Assembly (NCBI RefSeq): GCF_024808665.1
Contig: NZ_JANUBZ010000003.1
Coordinates: 382,426-446,425 of the forward strand
DNA length: 64,000 nt
Reading direction: 5' to 3'
DNA from: Mucilaginibacter empetricola
Lineage (GTDB): Bacteria > Bacteroidota > Bacteroidia > Sphingobacteriales > Sphingobacteriaceae
This document shows positions 52,212-60,974 of this stretch, one piece after another. The number at the start of each line of letters is the position of its first letter. Positions within the stretch are counted from its first letter, which is position 1. The notes beneath the pieces were generated by a model. That model did no database searches, was not told where the DNA came from, and saw only the letters and a list, made by a program, of their open reading frames with translations. Made by a program: the position numbers and the translations under genes.

Positions 52212-53471
52212 TTAAACTTCCTGCAATTTTGTTTCGGGTATAACGCTATATTTATTTCTGAATGCAAACGGAAATATAACGGCAATTACCAGCGCATATG
52301 CGGCAAAAGTAAGCCATATGCCGGGCCAGTTTTTACTTTGATCGGGGAGTATAAAAAATTTATCAATAATCAAACCGCTCGCATAACTGCCAAATAACGC
52401 TCCGAAGCCGTTTACCATCATCATAAACAAACCTTGTGCACTGCCACGTATTTCGGGTGATATTTGGGTTTCGATAAAAAGCGAGCCTGAAATATTGAAA
52501 AAATCAAATGCCATGCCGTATACAATGCACGATAATATGATCATCCACAAACCATCAGCAGGGTTGCCGAAAGCAAAAAGACCAAACCGTAATACCCAGG
52601 CCAGCATACTGATCAACATTACATATTTGATCCCGAATTTTCTTAAAAAGAATGGTATGGCTAAAATGAAAACAGTTTCGGAAAACTGCGAGATAGACAT
52701 AATTATGGCGGGATACTTTACGGCATTAAGTCCCTGGTAGGCTGCTATTTTTTTAAAATCCTGAAGATAAGTATCGCCATATGCATTGGTTAATTGCAAA
52801 GCCGCTCCCAAAAACATCGAAAAAATAAAAAAAATGGCAAATTTGGGCGTTTTAAACAGCTTGAAGGCATTTAATCCTAATAAATCAACCAATGATTTGT
52901 TATTTGAGTTATGGGAAAGAGGAGGGCATTGAGGAAGTGTAAAAGCGTACAAACCCAACGCCAATGACACCGCCGAAGCTATGTAGAACTGATTTGGCGT
53001 AGTTTCGTTGTGCGAAAGGCTCACTGTCCATAAAGCCGCAATAAAGCCTACTGTTCCCCATGTTCGTATAGGAGGGAAGTCTTTTACTACATCAATATTG
53101 TTTTTCTTCAATGCTGAATACGCCACAGTTATAGATAACGATAACGTAGGCATATAAAACACCATATTAAGTAACAGTACCCAAAAGAAAGTTGATGGAT
53201 TATTTACCAATGGCAGGCTAAATAAGGTACAGGCACCCAAAATATGCATAATGCCATAAAGTTTTTGAGCGCTGATGTATTTATCAACCATGATGCCGGT
53301 AATGGCAGGCATAAAGATGGCAGAGATGCCCATGGTAGAGAATATAGCTGCAAAATGCGTTGCAGACCATTGTTTGTTTTGAAACCAGTATGCCCCAATG
53401 GTAATGAGCCATGATCCCCATATAAAAAATTGCATAAAATTCATCAGGATCAGGCGCAATTTAACATTCAT
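52212..53471 (-). CDS. MFS nucleoside permease (NupG family)
   Basis: A 419-residue, 12-helix transporter of the nucleoside:H+ symporter family. Family marks are NFMQFFIWGSWLITIGAY in helix 1, GIMVDKYISAQK in loop 2-3, FPPIRTWGTVGFIAA in the middle and GSAQGLFMMMVNGFGALFG towards the end. It imports nucleosides across the inner membrane; the exact base preference cannot be read from sequence. It leads a probable two-gene unit with the DUF3667 gene. Confidence 0.85.
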   Translation of the reverse strand: MNVKLRLILMNFMQFFIWGSWLITIGAYWFQNKQWSATHFAAIFSTMGISAIFMPAITGIMVDKYISAQKLYGIMHILGACTLFSLPLVNNPSTFFWVLLLNMVFYMPTLSLSITVAYSALKKNNIDVVKDFPPIRTWGTVGFIAALWTVSLSHNETTPNQFYIASAVSLALGLYAFTLPQCPPLSHNSNNKSLVDLLGLNAFKLFKTPKFAIFFIFSMFLGAALQLTNAYGDTYLQDFKKIAAYQGLNAVKYPAIIMSISQFSETVFILAIPFFLRKFGIKYVMLISMLAWVLRFGLFAFGNPADGLWMIILSCIVYGMAFDFFNISGSLFIETQISPEIRGSAQGLFMMMVNGFGALFGSYASGLIIDKFFILPDQSKNWPGIWLTFAAYALVIAVIFPFAFRNKYSVIPETKLQEV

Positions 53472-53620
53472 ACAGGGCTGATTTTTAAAATATCTTTAGT
53501 GTTAAAATTAATATGGGAAAGTAGCGAATAAAAGTGAAATCAAAAAACTATAAGGCATAGTTTAGATGTGTGCCGACAAAATTTAAATTTAAAACAGATT
53601 TCTACGCATTCCTGTTAAAA

Positions 53621-54238
53621 TTACGATGCTTTTCTGCGGTTTAGCTCATCGCGTATCTTCGCCGCTTTCTCGTATGATTCCTCCGCCAGTGCTTCCTGTA
53701 GTTTGGATTTCAGCTCATCAACACTTAATGATGTAAAACCACTACTGGCGGTTGATGCCGGTGTTTTTTCTTCGGGCGTTTCGTTTATATTTTCCAGGTA
53801 AACAAAGTCATTTCCTTCAATTACAATACCTGCGCTTGAAAGTATAAATTCGTAGGTATAAATAGGGCAATCAAACCGCACCGCAACGGCAATAGCATCG
53901 GATGTGCGGGCATCAATCTCCACCACCTTTTTGCCATCAGAGCAAATTAGCTTTGAGTAAAAAATGCCGTCAACCAGGTTGTAAATAATAATTTCCTGTA
54001 CAACAATATGATAAGCTTGTCCCAGGCTCTTGAAAAGATCATGCGTAAGCGGACGGCTTGGAGTCATTTTTTCTATCTCAATAGCGATAGCCTGCGCCTC
54101 AAAACTGCCAATAATAATCGGGAGCCTTCTGCGGCCACTAACTTCGCCTAAAACCAGGGCATAAGCACCAGACTGGGTTTGACTGTAAGATAAGCCAACA
54201 ATATCCAGTTTTATTTTTTTCATATCATTACCCATCAC
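53621..54238 (-). CDS. Bifunctional nuclease family protein with UVR tail
   Basis: A 205-residue protein of the DUF151/bifunctional nuclease family. The core (about 6-140) has LVLGEVSGRRRLPIIIGSFEAQAIAIEIE and VVEIDARTSDAIAVAVRFDCPIY, both typical. The C-terminal 35 residues form a UVR helix pair (LKSKLQEALAEESYEKAAKIRDEL), as in UvrB and UvrC and in other Bacteroidota members. Nuclease activity has been reported for some plant and thermophile relatives; the bacterial role is unclear. It is 13 bp after etfA. A start at the inner ATG (MKKIKLD, 54223) is equally likely. Confidence 0.88.
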   Translation of the reverse strand: MMGNDMKKIKLDIVGLSYSQTQSGAYALVLGEVSGRRRLPIIIGSFEAQAIAIEIEKMTPSRPLTHDLFKSLGQAYHIVVQEIIIYNLVDGIFYSKLICSDGKKVVEIDARTSDAIAVAVRFDCPIYTYEFILSSAGIVIEGNDFVYLENINETPEEKTPASTASSGFTSLSVDELKSKLQEALAEESYEKAAKIRDELNRRKAS

Positions 54239-54251
54239 AACGGATCCTTTT

Positions 54252-55229
54252 TTATGCCGAAGCTTTAAATTGTTTTATTGCTGTAATTAATTTAGGTACC
54301 ACGTCAAATGCATCACCCACAATGCCATAATCAGCCACTTTAAAAAAGGGTGCTTCGGCATCTTTATTTATAACCACAATAACTTTTGATGAACTTACAC
54401 CCGCCAGGTGTTGTATAGCCCCTGAAATTCCTATCGCAATATACAAATTTGGGCTGATAGCGATACCTGTTTGCCCAACATGTTCGCTATGCGACCGCCA
54501 GCCTGCGTCAGAAACTGGTTTGGAACATGCTAAGGCTGCGCCCAGTAAATCGGCCAGTTCTTCCACCATTCCCCAGTTTTCAGGGCCTTTAAGACCGCGT
54601 CCGCCGGATACTACAATATCTGCATCAGGTAACGAAACCTTATCGGTAGCTCTTACAATATCTTTAATAACGGCAGCAAAATCAGTGGCTTTATTTTCGG
54701 TGGCAAAATCTTCAACTGTTGCTGTTGCATTGGTTTCGACAACTTTGTATGCATTAGGCGTTAACGAAATTACTTTATTGGCTGACGTCAATTCAACTAT
54801 AGCGAAGGCTTTGCCAGAAAATGCAGTCTTTTTAATCCGGAATTTACCGTCAGACAGATTTGGCAATGCTACAGCACCATCAGCAACCCCGGCTTCCAAT
54901 TTAACACCCAAGCGTGGTGCTAATCCGCGACCCGAAAATGAATTGGATAGTACAACAATATCAGCATTTTCCTTTTTTGCAGCATCGGCAATAATAGAGG
55001 CGTAAGCCTGGTTGATAAAGTTTTTTAATTTATCGTTCGAAACATTTAATACTTTTTCTGCACCATATTTCCCTAATGCAGCTAGCTCCGTTGCGCTAAC
55101 ATCGCCTATAGAAATAGCGGTAAGTTTGGTGCCCAACTGGGTGGCTATAGCGCGGGCATAGGAGACAATTTCAAAAGTCGACTTTTTGAATTTCCCGTCT
55201 GCATTTTCCGTATAAACTAAAACTGACAT
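54252..55229 (-). CDS. etfA: Electron transfer flavoprotein alpha subunit
   Basis: A 325-residue EtfA/FixB. The C-terminal FAD-binding domain shows SGGRGLKGPENWGMVEELADLL, SKPVSDAGWR, QTGIAISPNLYIAIGISGAIQHLAG and INKDAEAPFFKVADYGIVGD. With EtfB it carries electrons from acyl-CoA and other dehydrogenases to the quinone pool. The subunit follows etfB by 39 bp and is followed by the nuclease gene, which is a common Bacteroidota order. The N-terminal domain is somewhat diverged but complete. Confidence 0.95.
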   Translation of the reverse strand: MSVLVYTENADGKFKKSTFEIVSYARAIATQLGTKLTAISIGDVSATELAALGKYGAEKVLNVSNDKLKNFINQAYASIIADAAKKENADIVVLSNSFSGRGLAPRLGVKLEAGVADGAVALPNLSDGKFRIKKTAFSGKAFAIVELTSANKVISLTPNAYKVVETNATATVEDFATENKATDFAAVIKDIVRATDKVSLPDADIVVSGGRGLKGPENWGMVEELADLLGAALACSKPVSDAGWRSHSEHVGQTGIAISPNLYIAIGISGAIQHLAGVSSSKVIVVINKDAEAPFFKVADYGIVGDAFDVVPKLITAIKQFKASA

Positions 55230-55268
55230 ATTTAGGGTAAATGGATTTTGATTGTTTTTAATTGATTG

Positions 55269-56006
55269 TTATATAACCCGGGCTTCTTCGTGCAACAAGC
55301 TAACCAGTTGGGGCACATCATCTGCCGGAACTAATTTTACCTGGCCCCTTGGTGCCGGAGTTTCATAACTGATAACATCCGACAATGTTTTTACCGTTAT
55401 TGCTTCAATAACATTTAAAGGTTTGGTTCGTGCCGACATAATTCCGCGCATATTGGGTATCTTAACTTCAGCAACACCTTCGGCCGTTCCGGCAACAAAT
55501 GGCAATGGAATAGTCAAAACCTCTTTACCGCCTTCAATTTCGCGCTCAACTATTGCGCTATTGCCATCAATGTCCAGTTTTTTGATGATTGATACTGATG
55601 GGATATCCAAAAGTTCAGCAATCATTCCGGCCACTTTCGATCCGTTATAATCAATAGACTCACGTCCGGTTAATATTAAATCAAAAGGGTTGGCTTTAAT
55701 GTATTGAGCTATCTGGTAGGCAACAAACCATGCATCATGCGGCAGGGCATTTACCCGCACAGCATCCGTAGCGCCAATTGCAAGGGCTTTGCGAATAGTG
55801 GGCTCCGTGCCAACTTCACCAACATTTATCACCGTAACGCTGCCATTATTGGGCTCTGTTAACTCAATGGCGCGTGCAAGGGCAATCTCATCATATGGAT
55901 TCAATATAAATTGCACACCGCTAGTATTAAATTGGGTGTTATTGTCGGTAAAAGTTATTTTTGTCGTTGTATCAGGAACATTGCTTATACAAACCAGAAT
56001 TTTCAT
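55269..56006 (-). CDS. etfB: Electron transfer flavoprotein beta subunit
   Basis: A 245-residue EtfB/FixA, first gene of the minus-strand etfB-etfA-nuclease unit. The motifs NPYDEIALARAIEL, ILTGRESIDYNGSKVAGMIAELLDIP and EREIEGGKEVLTIPLP are typical of the beta subunit, including the AMP-site region. It pairs with EtfA to form a soluble heterodimer that transfers electrons in fatty acid and amino acid oxidation. The divergent TPR gene starts 111 bp away, so the spacer must hold two promoters; none stood out. Confidence 0.95.
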   Translation of the reverse strand: MKILVCISNVPDTTTKITFTDNNTQFNTSGVQFILNPYDEIALARAIELTEPNNGSVTVINVGEVGTEPTIRKALAIGATDAVRVNALPHDAWFVAYQIAQYIKANPFDLILTGRESIDYNGSKVAGMIAELLDIPSVSIIKKLDIDGNSAIVEREIEGGKEVLTIPLPFVAGTAEGVAEVKIPNMRGIMSARTKPLNVIEAITVKTLSDVISYETPAPRGQVKLVPADDVPQLVSLLHEEARVI

Positions 56007-56117
56007 CTTGTTGTTGATTTTTCTATGGTGATAGATCCCCGGTAATTAACCAACAAATAGATGTTGTATTATAAACGGGTTTGTGCAAATTTAGTTAAAA
56101 AAGAGAGAGTTTAAAAT

Positions 56118-56444
56118 ATGCAGATCAGCAGATTAGAGAAGCTATTGGAATTTATTAAAAGTGAACCGGATGATCCGTTTTTAAAATATGCGCTCGCAAC
56201 CGAGTATCTGCGTATCAATCAAACAGATAAGGCTCTTAGCTATTATGAGGACTTGATAAATAATCATCCCAATTATACAGGCACTTATTATCACCTGGGT
56301 AAGTTGTATGAGGCGCTTAATCGTAAGGATGATGCTTTAAGAACCTACGAAACCGGTATAAAAATAACCCGCGAACAACGCGATAATCACGCTTTATCTG
56401 AACTGCAGGCCGTTTATAACGAGTTATCTGGTTTGTATGATTAG
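56118..56444 (+). CDS. Small TPR protein
   Basis: A 108-residue, all-helical soluble protein with about three tetratricopeptide units: DPFLKYALATEYLRINQTDK, then ALSYYEDLINNHPNYTGTYYHL and GKLYEALNRKDDALRTYETG. It has no signal peptide, so it is probably cytosolic and mediates protein contacts. Partner unknown. It is divergent from etfB and 78 bp before the chromate transporter gene. Confidence 0.8.
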   Translation: MQISRLEKLLEFIKSEPDDPFLKYALATEYLRINQTDKALSYYEDLINNHPNYTGTYYHLGKLYEALNRKDDALRTYETGIKITREQRDNHALSELQAVYNELSGLYD

Positions 56445-56522
56445 CTTTATGGTTCATGGCAGCATCAATCGCTTTTGAGCTGACAAACTTTATTTGTATA
56501 CCCATCATCCATGAACTAAAAA

Positions 56523-57722
56523 ATGAGTAGACGGCAACTTTTATTTTTACGCGACGTAATTCTTTATACGTTTACGGCTTTTGGCGGCCCGCAGGCGCAT
56601 ATTGCTGTTTTGTTGCGCGAGTTTGTGGAGAAACGCCGTTATATCACCGAGTCGGAATTGATGGAACTGAATGCGCTATCGCAATTACTGCCGGGTCCGT
56701 CATCGACCCAAACATTGGTAGGTATTGCCTGGAAAGTTGGTGGATTGCGATTGGCTCTTATTACTTTTTTAATATGGATATTGCCGTCGGCATCAATTAT
56801 GTGCCTGGCGGCCATCAGCTATAAAATGTTTGCCGACAGGGCCAAATTTGCCGAAATATTGCGTTTTGTACAACCTATAGCCGTAGGAATTGTGGCCTAT
56901 GCAACCTACAGTTTTGCCGGGAAGTTTTTAAAAACGCGTGTCAGCGCTATGCTAGCTGTAGGGGCATTAATAGCCACATTAATTTTACAAAATGCCTACG
57001 CCTTCCCATTGCTGGTTTTGCTGGGCGGTATTATTTCATCGGCATTGGAAACACAGCCACAGGAAAACGAATTGCGGGTGAAATTGTTCTCCAATGTGAA
57101 TCCTAACAAGGTTGCTTATTTTATTGGTATTTTGTTGTTTTTTGCCGCTTTGGGCGCCCTGGTAAATCAAACTTCGCCATTCAGTTTGCCTATCCGTTTG
57201 TTCGAAAATTTTTACCGTAACGGGATTCTTATTTTTGGAGGCGGGCAGGTATTAGTTCCGCTAATGTATACGGAGTTTGTTAATGTGAAACATTACCTGT
57301 CAGAATCTGAATTTCTTTCGGGCTATGCATTGCAGCAAGCGCTTCCGGGGCCTACATTTTCGTTTACTTCTTTTTTGGGCGGAATTACCATAGGCAATAA
57401 AGGTGGTGGAATAGCTGGGCAGATAATTGGCAGCGTGGTTGCTGTTATCGGCATAAACACACCGGGACTTATCCTCATACTTTTCATCGTTCCGTTTTGG
57501 GACGATCTAAAAAAAATTACCCGTATAAAAAACTCCTTAAGCGGTATAAATGCTGTTGCAGTGGGCTTTATGGCCACTGCGCTGATATTATTAACCAGGC
57601 CATTCGGGCTAAATTGGATGGCGTATTTAATAATGGCTGCGACTTTTTTGCTCCTGAACTTTACCCGTATAAAAACACCATTTGTTATTATTATCGGTAT
57701 TATTTTAGGTTTGATATTTTAA
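56523..57722 (+). CDS. Chromate transporter family protein (ChrA type)
   Basis: A 399-residue protein with about ten helices, made of two homologous CHR halves. The first half has FTAFGGPQAHIAVLLREFVE and LPGPSSTQT; the second has ILIFGGGQVLVPLMYTEFV and LPGPTFSFTSFLGG. This long form is known to export chromate in some bacteria; other substrates are possible. The start ATG at 56523 lies close upstream of the first helix. The neighbours do not suggest a metal-resistance operon. Confidence 0.88.
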   Translation: MSRRQLLFLRDVILYTFTAFGGPQAHIAVLLREFVEKRRYITESELMELNALSQLLPGPSSTQTLVGIAWKVGGLRLALITFLIWILPSASIMCLAAISYKMFADRAKFAEILRFVQPIAVGIVAYATYSFAGKFLKTRVSAMLAVGALIATLILQNAYAFPLLVLLGGIISSALETQPQENELRVKLFSNVNPNKVAYFIGILLFFAALGALVNQTSPFSLPIRLFENFYRNGILIFGGGQVLVPLMYTEFVNVKHYLSESEFLSGYALQQALPGPTFSFTSFLGGITIGNKGGGIAGQIIGSVVAVIGINTPGLILILFIVPFWDDLKKITRIKNSLSGINAVAVGFMATALILLTRPFGLNWMAYLIMAATFLLLNFTRIKTPFVIIIGIILGLIF

Positions 57723-57775
57723 CATCAATACTTTACAATTACTTTTATTGCAAATAACTATTGATGTAATCAATT

Positions 57776-59431
57776 ATGAATTCAATATTCAGTTATAAGC
57801 CGGCATTTGTATTGGTTACGGTACTATTGCTTTTGAATTGTAATAACGCCGATAGCATCGCTTTTAAAAATCTCTCTAAGCTAACTCCTGATACAACTCA
57901 TATTGATGCCATTAATCAGCCACGGATAAATGTGCCGTACACAGGCAATCCTACTCCATTAAAAAATATGTTTGGCATTAACGCCTACGAATGGAACTTT
58001 TTAGAGAATCCTGCCAGCCCCAACGATCGTAAGCATATTTATGAGGATAATATGGCCCTTATAAAAACTTTTAGCGCAGTACGGCACTATTTAAACTGGG
58101 ACAGGATTGAAAGTATTAAAGGCGACTACACCTTTAACCCGGTGTTTAATGGCAACTATAATTTTGATATTATTTACCAGCGCTGCAAGCAGGAGGGTAT
58201 TTTGGTACTGGCCGATATTAAAAACTGCCCTTTGTGGATGGCCAATGCTTATCCGGCTGGTATGCGCGATAATGAGAATGTTCCGGTGCCGTTTGGGTTG
58301 AGTTTGAATAAACCCGCATCGTACATCGATCAGGCACATGTTGCCTTTCAGTTTGCTGCCAGGTATGGTTATAATAAAAACATCGACCCTAAATTGATTA
58401 AAACTGATACGCATAAGCGCTATCCTGATGATATTCCTAATGAGCCTTTGGCAGGCATGGGATTAATCAGCTACATAGAGTGCGGTAACGAGCGCGACAG
58501 ATGGTGGGGCAATGAAGAAACGCATCAAACCGCTGAACAGTATGCGGCAAACATGTCGGCATTTTATGATGGCGATATGGGGAAGCTTGGACCCGGTGCA
58601 GGTGTTAAAACAGCCGACCCGGCTATGCAGGTAGTGATGGGTGGCCTGGCATCGGCCGATGTTAATTATTTAAAAAGGATGATTGAGTGGTGCCGAAAGA
58701 ACAGGGGCTATCGTAAAGATGGCAGCGTTAACTTGTGTTTTGATGTAATTAATTACCATTTATACGCTAATGATGGCGATGTACGCACTCACAAACGCGC
58801 AACAACGGGTATAGCGCCCGAGCTTTCGAACGCGGGCAGTATTGCTAATGATTTTGTAAAACTGGCTAATAGCCTGCCGCAGCATCCCGAGGTTTGGGTA
58901 ACAGAAACCGGTTATGACATTAACCAGGAAAGCTATCAAAGAGCCGAATCCATAGGTAAAACCTCTGTATTAGAAAATCAGGCCAATTGGATATTAAGGA
59001 GTTCGTTACTCTATATCCGCTATGGCGTTAAACGATTATTTTTTTACCAGCTGTTTGACGATCATGCAGGTGGTACAACCCAATATGCCACATCGGGGCT
59101 GGCCGAAGGGTTAAAAAGACGACCTGCCGCTGATTATATCCTGCAAACCACTAAATTGATGGGCAATTACAACTATATCAAAACCATCAGCAAAGACCCT
59201 TTGGTTGACGTTTACCAACTGGGCAATAAAACGATGTACGTATTAACTATCCCGGATGAAACAGGCAGAACGGCAACCTATACTTTAGATTTGGTTAAAG
59301 CATTAAAAGCGAATATCTACAATTTAAAAGAAGGTGCTAATGTGATGGATAAAAAGCAGGTGAGTACTGCAAATGGCAAAATAACCATTAAAGTGACCGA
59401 AACTCCAGTATTTGTTGAAGAGGTAAAATAA
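57776..59431 (+). CDS. Exported glycoside hydrolase-like protein (clan GH-A)
   Basis: A 551-residue protein with a probable lipobox (LLLLNC, Cys22), so likely a lipoprotein. A barrel-like region (about 60-460) shows NWDRIESIKGDYTFN, IECGNERDRWWG and PEVWVTETGYD. Glu239 after Asn (the NE of GNERD) and Glu377 would be the acid/base and nucleophile by analogy with clan GH-A enzymes such as GH39 and GH5. A C-terminal beta-sandwich (about 470-551) resembles the tail of those families. I cannot name the family or substrate; it could represent a poorly described subgroup. Confidence 0.7.
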   Translation: MNSIFSYKPAFVLVTVLLLLNCNNADSIAFKNLSKLTPDTTHIDAINQPRINVPYTGNPTPLKNMFGINAYEWNFLENPASPNDRKHIYEDNMALIKTFSAVRHYLNWDRIESIKGDYTFNPVFNGNYNFDIIYQRCKQEGILVLADIKNCPLWMANAYPAGMRDNENVPVPFGLSLNKPASYIDQAHVAFQFAARYGYNKNIDPKLIKTDTHKRYPDDIPNEPLAGMGLISYIECGNERDRWWGNEETHQTAEQYAANMSAFYDGDMGKLGPGAGVKTADPAMQVVMGGLASADVNYLKRMIEWCRKNRGYRKDGSVNLCFDVINYHLYANDGDVRTHKRATTGIAPELSNAGSIANDFVKLANSLPQHPEVWVTETGYDINQESYQRAESIGKTSVLENQANWILRSSLLYIRYGVKRLFFYQLFDDHAGGTTQYATSGLAEGLKRRPAADYILQTTKLMGNYNYIKTISKDPLVDVYQLGNKTMYVLTIPDETGRTATYTLDLVKALKANIYNLKEGANVMDKKQVSTANGKITIKVTETPVFVEEVK

Positions 59432-59542
59432 GAACGTTGAAAAGCCTTTTAGCACCTGGAAAAGACTGAGGAATGTTTAAAAAATTAATTTTTTTTCTCA
59501 AAACGAATCTCTATTATTACCTGTATACCGTATCACAATAAA

Positions 59543-60085
59543 ATGGAAGATCTTTCAACTCCTGATGCAGCAAAAGCAATATTTTGTGCTGCCTGCTTCA
59601 AAAAAGTAAACAACGAAGATGCATTTTGCGATGCCTGCGGTTACCCGTTAAAGGGTACAGAACAAGAGCAGGATTATTTTATGTCAGTGCGAAGCAGCCG
59701 CGAAATTGATTTGGACGATGCTTATAAAAAAATGAGGCGTGCAGGTAATGTCCTCTATTGGATTGCAGCAGGAACCCTTATTATTGGTTTTATAGGTTAC
59801 GCCACGAACAAATTTGATCCATCGCGGTCTGTACTTTTAACCGTAAATATAATTCTAGCAGCAATTTATGCCGGCTTGGGATTTTGGAGCAGGACAAAAC
59901 CGTTAACTTCAATTATTTCGGGGGCAGCACTTTATGCTATCATATTTTTACTAAATGCCATAGCAAATCCGCTTACCATAGTCAGTGGCATCTTTTTTAA
60001 GATATTTTTTGTAGGCTGTTTTATTAAAGGAGTTAAATCGGCTCTTGAGGCTGATAAAATTAAAAAAGAACTTAATATTGAGTGA
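59543..60085 (+). CDS. Zinc-ribbon membrane protein
   Basis: A 180-residue protein with an N-terminal zinc ribbon (CAACFKKVNNEDAFCDACGYP) and four hydrophobic helices (about 72-165). It has no family I recognise beyond the ribbon. The gene overlaps the start of the next gene, which also begins with a zinc ribbon, so the two products probably act together at the membrane. No function is proposed. Confidence 0.7.
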   Translation: MEDLSTPDAAKAIFCAACFKKVNNEDAFCDACGYPLKGTEQEQDYFMSVRSSREIDLDDAYKKMRRAGNVLYWIAAGTLIIGFIGYATNKFDPSRSVLLTVNIILAAIYAGLGFWSRTKPLTSIISGAALYAIIFLLNAIANPLTIVSGIFFKIFFVGCFIKGVKSALEADKIKKELNIE

Positions 60086-60872
60086 TATTGATGTAATAGA
60101 GGAGCCTGAATTTGTCGATCAGGGGCATTGTTTCCATTGCAGTGCACCTATTGATCCTGCCAGCAGATTCTGTAAGCATTGTGGCAGTGCGCAGCCCGAT
60201 GAAACTGAAGATTTATCCGAACAAAAATGGCTTGACATTAAACAGGTGATCCTGTTTTTTTTGTTGGAGGCTGCTGTTTGTGGCACTGGTTTGCTTATTA
60301 AACATTTTAAAACCCTGGGATGGTCAATTACGCTCGATATTATCCTGGCAATAAACGCTATTGTTTTTTTTGGATTCGACTGGTATAATAACAAACCGAT
60401 ATTAAAATGGCGTAATTTCTCTGTATTCAAACTGATTGGATATTGCGTTTTGGGTTTAGCCTGCTCTCTTACTGTTAATTTTTTTGTTAGCTGGCTCAAC
60501 TTCTCACTTTATTCAAAAGATTATTCGTATTATGAGTTTTATAGAAAATACCAATACGGAAAAGAACTCACCATATTATTTGTAGCTATAATGCCTGCCT
60601 TGTTTGAAGAGTTGGCCTTCCGTGGATTTTTGCTGGGTAAATTGCTGCTGGTAGTTGATAAAAAACAAGCCATATTTATCTCGGCATTTTTGTTTGCTAT
60701 TATGCATATGTCAGTTCTGTCGTTAGTTTGGCTTGTTCAGTTTGCGTTGCTTTTGGCTTATGTACGCATAAAAGAAAATACCTTGTGGTACGGTGTTTTT
60801 ATCCACTTCTTCTTTAATTTTACGGCATGTGTGCTTGATTTTACGCACGCTTTTCATCACCATTTGCGCTAA
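60078..60872 (+). CDS. CPBP-family intramembrane protease with zinc ribbon
   Basis: A membrane protein of about 264 residues. It opens with a zinc ribbon (CFHCSAPIDPASRFCKHCG), then seven or so helices with CPBP (Abi) motifs: FEELAFRGFLLG (EExxxR), a second-motif AIMHMSV and FIHFFFNFT (HxxxN). Such proteins are glutamic intramembrane proteases or process prenylated or secreted peptides. There is no ATG before the ribbon; TTG at 60078 overlaps the upstream stop by 8 bp and is the best start, with TTG 60045 as an alternative. The overlap implies translational coupling. Confidence 0.8.
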   Translation: MSDIDVIEEPEFVDQGHCFHCSAPIDPASRFCKHCGSAQPDETEDLSEQKWLDIKQVILFFLLEAAVCGTGLLIKHFKTLGWSITLDIILAINAIVFFGFDWYNNKPILKWRNFSVFKLIGYCVLGLACSLTVNFFVSWLNFSLYSKDYSYYEFYRKYQYGKELTILFVAIMPALFEELAFRGFLLGKLLLVVDKKQAIFISAFLFAIMHMSVLSLVWLVQFALLLAYVRIKENTLWYGVFIHFFFNFTACVLDFTHAFHHHLR

Positions 60873-60959
60873 ATAAATAAAGCAGCACCTTGTAAAGGGC
60901 GTATTTTAATGTCATAAAAGAGTTGATGGTTAGCCCTTCGTATTTCCACCCAAAAACGC

Positions 60960-60967
60960 TATTTTTG
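60960..60967 (+). promoter_or_regulatory. Possible -7 element before lepA
   Basis: TATTTTTG fits TAnnTTTG. With the ATG at 60975 the transcript would have almost no leader. The -33 box (TTCG around 60937) is imperfect, so this is a weak call. Confidence 0.3.
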
Positions 60968-60974
60968 CGGCTCA

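Noticed and set aside
54520..55005. 161-residue plus-strand ORF
   Set aside because: Entirely antisense to etfA, with low-complexity composition; the etfA frame has strong family conservation.
57323..57577. Minus-strand ORF within the chromate transporter gene
   Set aside because: Antisense shadow without family features; the transporter frame has both CHR motifs.
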